64,000 nt of DNA, from assembly GCF_002846495.1 (NCBI RefSeq), contig NZ_PJNE01000001.1, positions 2,790,001-2,854,000 of the forward strand, read 5' to 3'. This document shows, in pieces, positions 62,301 through 64,000 of this stretch. The DNA comes from Phycicoccus duodecadis. Lineage in GTDB: Bacteria; Actinomycetota; Actinomycetes; Actinomycetales; Dermatophilaceae. How positions within the stretch are numbered: the stretch's first letter is position 1; each line of letters opens with the position of its first letter. Position numbers and translations under genes: made by a program. Under the pieces are notes generated by a model. That model did not search any database. It was not told where the DNA came from and was given only the letters and a program-made list of their open reading frames with translations.

Positions 62301-64000
62301 TCAGCTGAGGTGGTGGGGCTCGACCTCGCTGCGGTGGGACCGGTCGCTGCCCGACGACACCCGCGAGGGCTCGCTGCCGCTGTGCGCGTCGCAGGACCCG
62401 TGCGGCGCGAAGCGCACCACCACGGCCTTGGACACCGGGCAGTTGCTGCCCTCCGCGGTGTGGTCGAGCGGCACCAGCACGTTGCACTCGGGGTAGTACG
62501 CGGCGGCACACCCGCGCGACGTCGGGTACGACACGACGCGGTAGCCGTGGACCACGCGCTCCGAGCCGTCGGTCCACACCGACACCACGTCGTAGAGCTC
62601 ACCGTCGGTGAGCCCCAGCTCGCGGATGTCGTCGGGGTGCACCATCACGACCTGCCGGCCACCGGCGAGCCCGCGGTAGCGGTCGTCGTGCCCGTAGATG
62701 GTGGTGTTGAACTGGTCGTGGCTGCGCAGGGTCTGCAGCAGCAGGTGCCCCTCGGGTGCCTCGAGCACCGCGATCGGGTTGACGGCGATCTCGGCCTTGC
62801 CCGACGGGGTCTCGAAGATGCGGCCGTCGCGCGGGGGGTGCGGCAGGGTGAAGCCGCCGGGTCGCGAGACCTTCTCCTCGTACGCGTCGCAGCCGGGCAC
62901 CACGTTGGCGATGTGGCGGCGGATGGCGCGGTAGTCCTGCGCCATCGCGGCCCAGTCGATGCTCGCGCTCTCGGGGCGGTCGCCGATCGCGGCCTCGGCC
63001 ATCTTCGCGATGATCCACGGCTCGCCGTGCAGCATCGGGCCGGCCGGCTCGTTGCGGCCGACCGACAGGTGCACGTCGGACATCGAGTCCTCGACCGTCA
63101 GGCCCTGCCAGCCGGCCTCGGTGATGTCCTTCTCGGTGCGCCCGAGGCACGGCAGGATGAGCATCTGCTTGCCGGGGATCACGTGGGTGCGGTTGGGCTT
63201 GGTCGAGATCTGGACGCCGAGGTCGACCGAGCGCAGCGCCTCGAAGACGGCGTCGGTGTCGGGGGTGGCCGAGGCGAAGTTGCCGCCGAGGCCCACCAGC
63301 ACCTTGACCTTGCCCTCCTGCATGGCCCGGATGGTGTTGACGACGTCGTGGCCACGCTCGGTGGGCGGGTCGAAGCCGAACTCCTGGCGCAGCGCGTCGG
63401 AGAAGTGGGCGGGGAGCTTCTCCCAGACGCCCATCGTGCGGTCGCCCTGCACGTTGGAGTGGCCGCGCACGGGGCACAGGCCGGCACCGGGCTTGCCGAT
63501 GTTGCCCTGCAGCAGAGCGACGTTGGTGATCTCCTTGATGGCGGCGACGGCGTGCTTCTGCTGCGTCACACCCATCGCCCAGCAGAACACCGTCTTGTTC
63601 GAGGCGGCCAGCATGTCGGCCAGGTTCTCGATCTGGGCCCGCGGCAGGCCGGTGGCCTTCAGCACCTCGTCCCAGTCCAGGTCGGCGACGTGGGCACGGT
63701 AGGACTCGTACCCCGTGGTGTGCCCGTCGACGAAGTCGTGGTCGACGGCGCCGCGCTCGATGAGCAGGGCACCCAGCGCCTGGAAGAGCGCGAGGTCGCC
63801 GCCGAGCCGGATGGGCAGGAACTCGGTGGCAAGGTCGGTGCCGAGGCCCACGAGGCCCTTGACCTTCTGGGGGTTGTCGAACTTGATCAGCCCCGTCTCG
63901 GGGAGCGGGTTGACCGCCACGATCCTGCCGCCGCCCTGCACGCACTTCTCGAGCGCGCTGAGCATCCGGGGGTGGTTCGTGCCCGGGTTCTGGCCGGCGA
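62301..64000 (-). CDS. molybdopterin oxidoreductase, FdhF/YdeP family, 5' end outside window
   Basis: The last 566 codons of the gene; the frame is open to the window edge. Landmarks are GQNPGTNHPRM, NPLPETGLIKF, GVTQQKHAVAAIKEI, CPVRGHSNVQGDRTMG and the C-terminal molybdopterin-binding half with QTLRSHDQFNTTIYG and PTSRGCAAAYYPECNVL. It resembles formate-dehydrogenase-H-like proteins of unknown substrate (YdeP type). The part carrying the Mo-ligand residue is not in the window. Confidence 0.9.
   Translation of the reverse strand, partial: AGQNPGTNHPRMLSALEKCVQGGGRIVAVNPLPETGLIKFDNPQKVKGLVGLGTDLATEFLPIRLGGDLALFQALGALLIERGAVDHDFVDGHTTGYESYRAHVADLDWDEVLKATGLPRAQIENLADMLAASNKTVFCWAMGVTQQKHAVAAIKEITNVALLQGNIGKPGAGLCPVRGHSNVQGDRTMGVWEKLPAHFSDALRQEFGFDPPTERGHDVVNTIRAMQEGKVKVLVGLGGNFASATPDTDAVFEALRSVDLGVQISTKPNRTHVIPGKQMLILPCLGRTEKDITEAGWQGLTVEDSMSDVHLSVGRNEPAGPMLHGEPWIIAKMAEAAIGDRPESASIDWAAMAQDYRAIRRHIANVVPGCDAYEEKVSRPGGFTLPHPPRDGRIFETPSGKAEIAVNPIAVLEAPEGHLLLQTLRSHDQFNTTIYGHDDRYRGLAGGRQVVMVHPDDIRELGLTDGELYDVVSVWTDGSERVVHGYRVVSYPTSRGCAAAYYPECNVLVPLDHTAEGSNCPVSKAVVVRFAPHGSCDAHSGSEPSRVSSGSDRSHRSEVEPHHLS

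Noticed and set aside
60625..62577. 650-codon open frame on the minus strand
   Set aside because: It is the shadow of the MFS transporter, full of His/Gln/Arg and without motifs.
1..64000. CRISPR array, tRNA genes, prophage or insertion sequence
   Set aside because: I looked for regularly spaced repeats, tRNA-like cloverleaf ends, transposases and integrases and found none. The palindromic repeats are too few and too far apart for an array.

Overview
The window is about 64 kb of very GC-rich DNA, densely coded on both strands. Many neighbouring genes overlap by 4 bases (ATGA or GTGA), and GTG starts are common. Several genes point to a high-GC actinomycete: a mycothiol-type maleylpyruvate isomerase-like protein, an F420/PPOX-fold oxidoreductase, a heterodimeric lycopene cyclase, an excalibur-tailed HNH protein and a wax ester synthase/DGAT. 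An Intrasporangiaceae-like member of the Micrococcales is my best guess, inferred from gene content only. I see no tRNA, rRNA, CRISPR array, transposase, integrase or phage gene.

Layout, left part. 0-7 kb holds the end of a secreted or membrane HNH nuclease, two unknown proteins, and a leftward operon (SDR, small membrane protein, GH15 glucan hydrolase) diverging from a MarR regulator. 7-12 kb holds a SNF2 helicase, a diguanylate cyclase joined to a cobalamin-binding domain, and a spermidine-synthase-like protein. 12-15.5 kb is patchier: a 460-base gene-free stretch with two strong inverted repeats, then DUF1697, NERD, GNAT and membrane proteins. 15.5-24.4 kb is mainly regulatory and transport: a two-component system, TetR plus MmpL exporter, LysR facing a 55-residue protein, and LacI facing a zinc alcohol dehydrogenase. 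24.4-30.3 kb holds a CsoR-family repressor with two conserved cysteines plus thioredoxin, an Rsm22-like methyltransferase, HU, a PEBP protein and a two-gene amine-degradation pair. 30.3-36.6 kb holds a secreted repeat protein facing an OmpR-type two-component system, and a SWIM/SNF2 helicase. 36.7-42 kb holds fumarase, a lipase-like hydrolase, WS/DGAT and 6-phosphogluconate dehydrogenase.

The centrepiece is the carotenoid locus at 42.2-55.5 kb. Seven tightly packed rightward genes (crtE, crtI, a crtB-idi fusion, crtYc, crtYd, crtT-like, crtU) should convert IPP to GGPP, phytoene, lycopene, beta-carotene and then an aromatic carotenoid such as isorenieratene. Divergent to it is a photolyase-like flavoprotein paired with an FAD oxidoreductase. 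A Rieske protein and an SRPBCC protein lie a few genes away and may belong to the same pigment or light programme. The remaining 8 kb carries a cold-shock protein, an F420-type oxidoreductase, the 5-oxoprolinase pxpABC operon, a SnoaL-tailed sigma factor with its mycothiol-type partner, an MFS exporter and a truncated molybdopterin oxidoreductase.

The most unusual non-coding signal is a family of four related palindromic repeats of about 76 bases, at 30.26, 42.15, 52.31 and 62.22 kb. In each case the same end begins 3-10 bases after a stop codon. Other notable items are the CrtB-Idi fusion, the GGDEF-cobalamin protein, a photolyase-like protein that appears to lack the Fe-S cysteines of its family, and several perfect operator palindromes.
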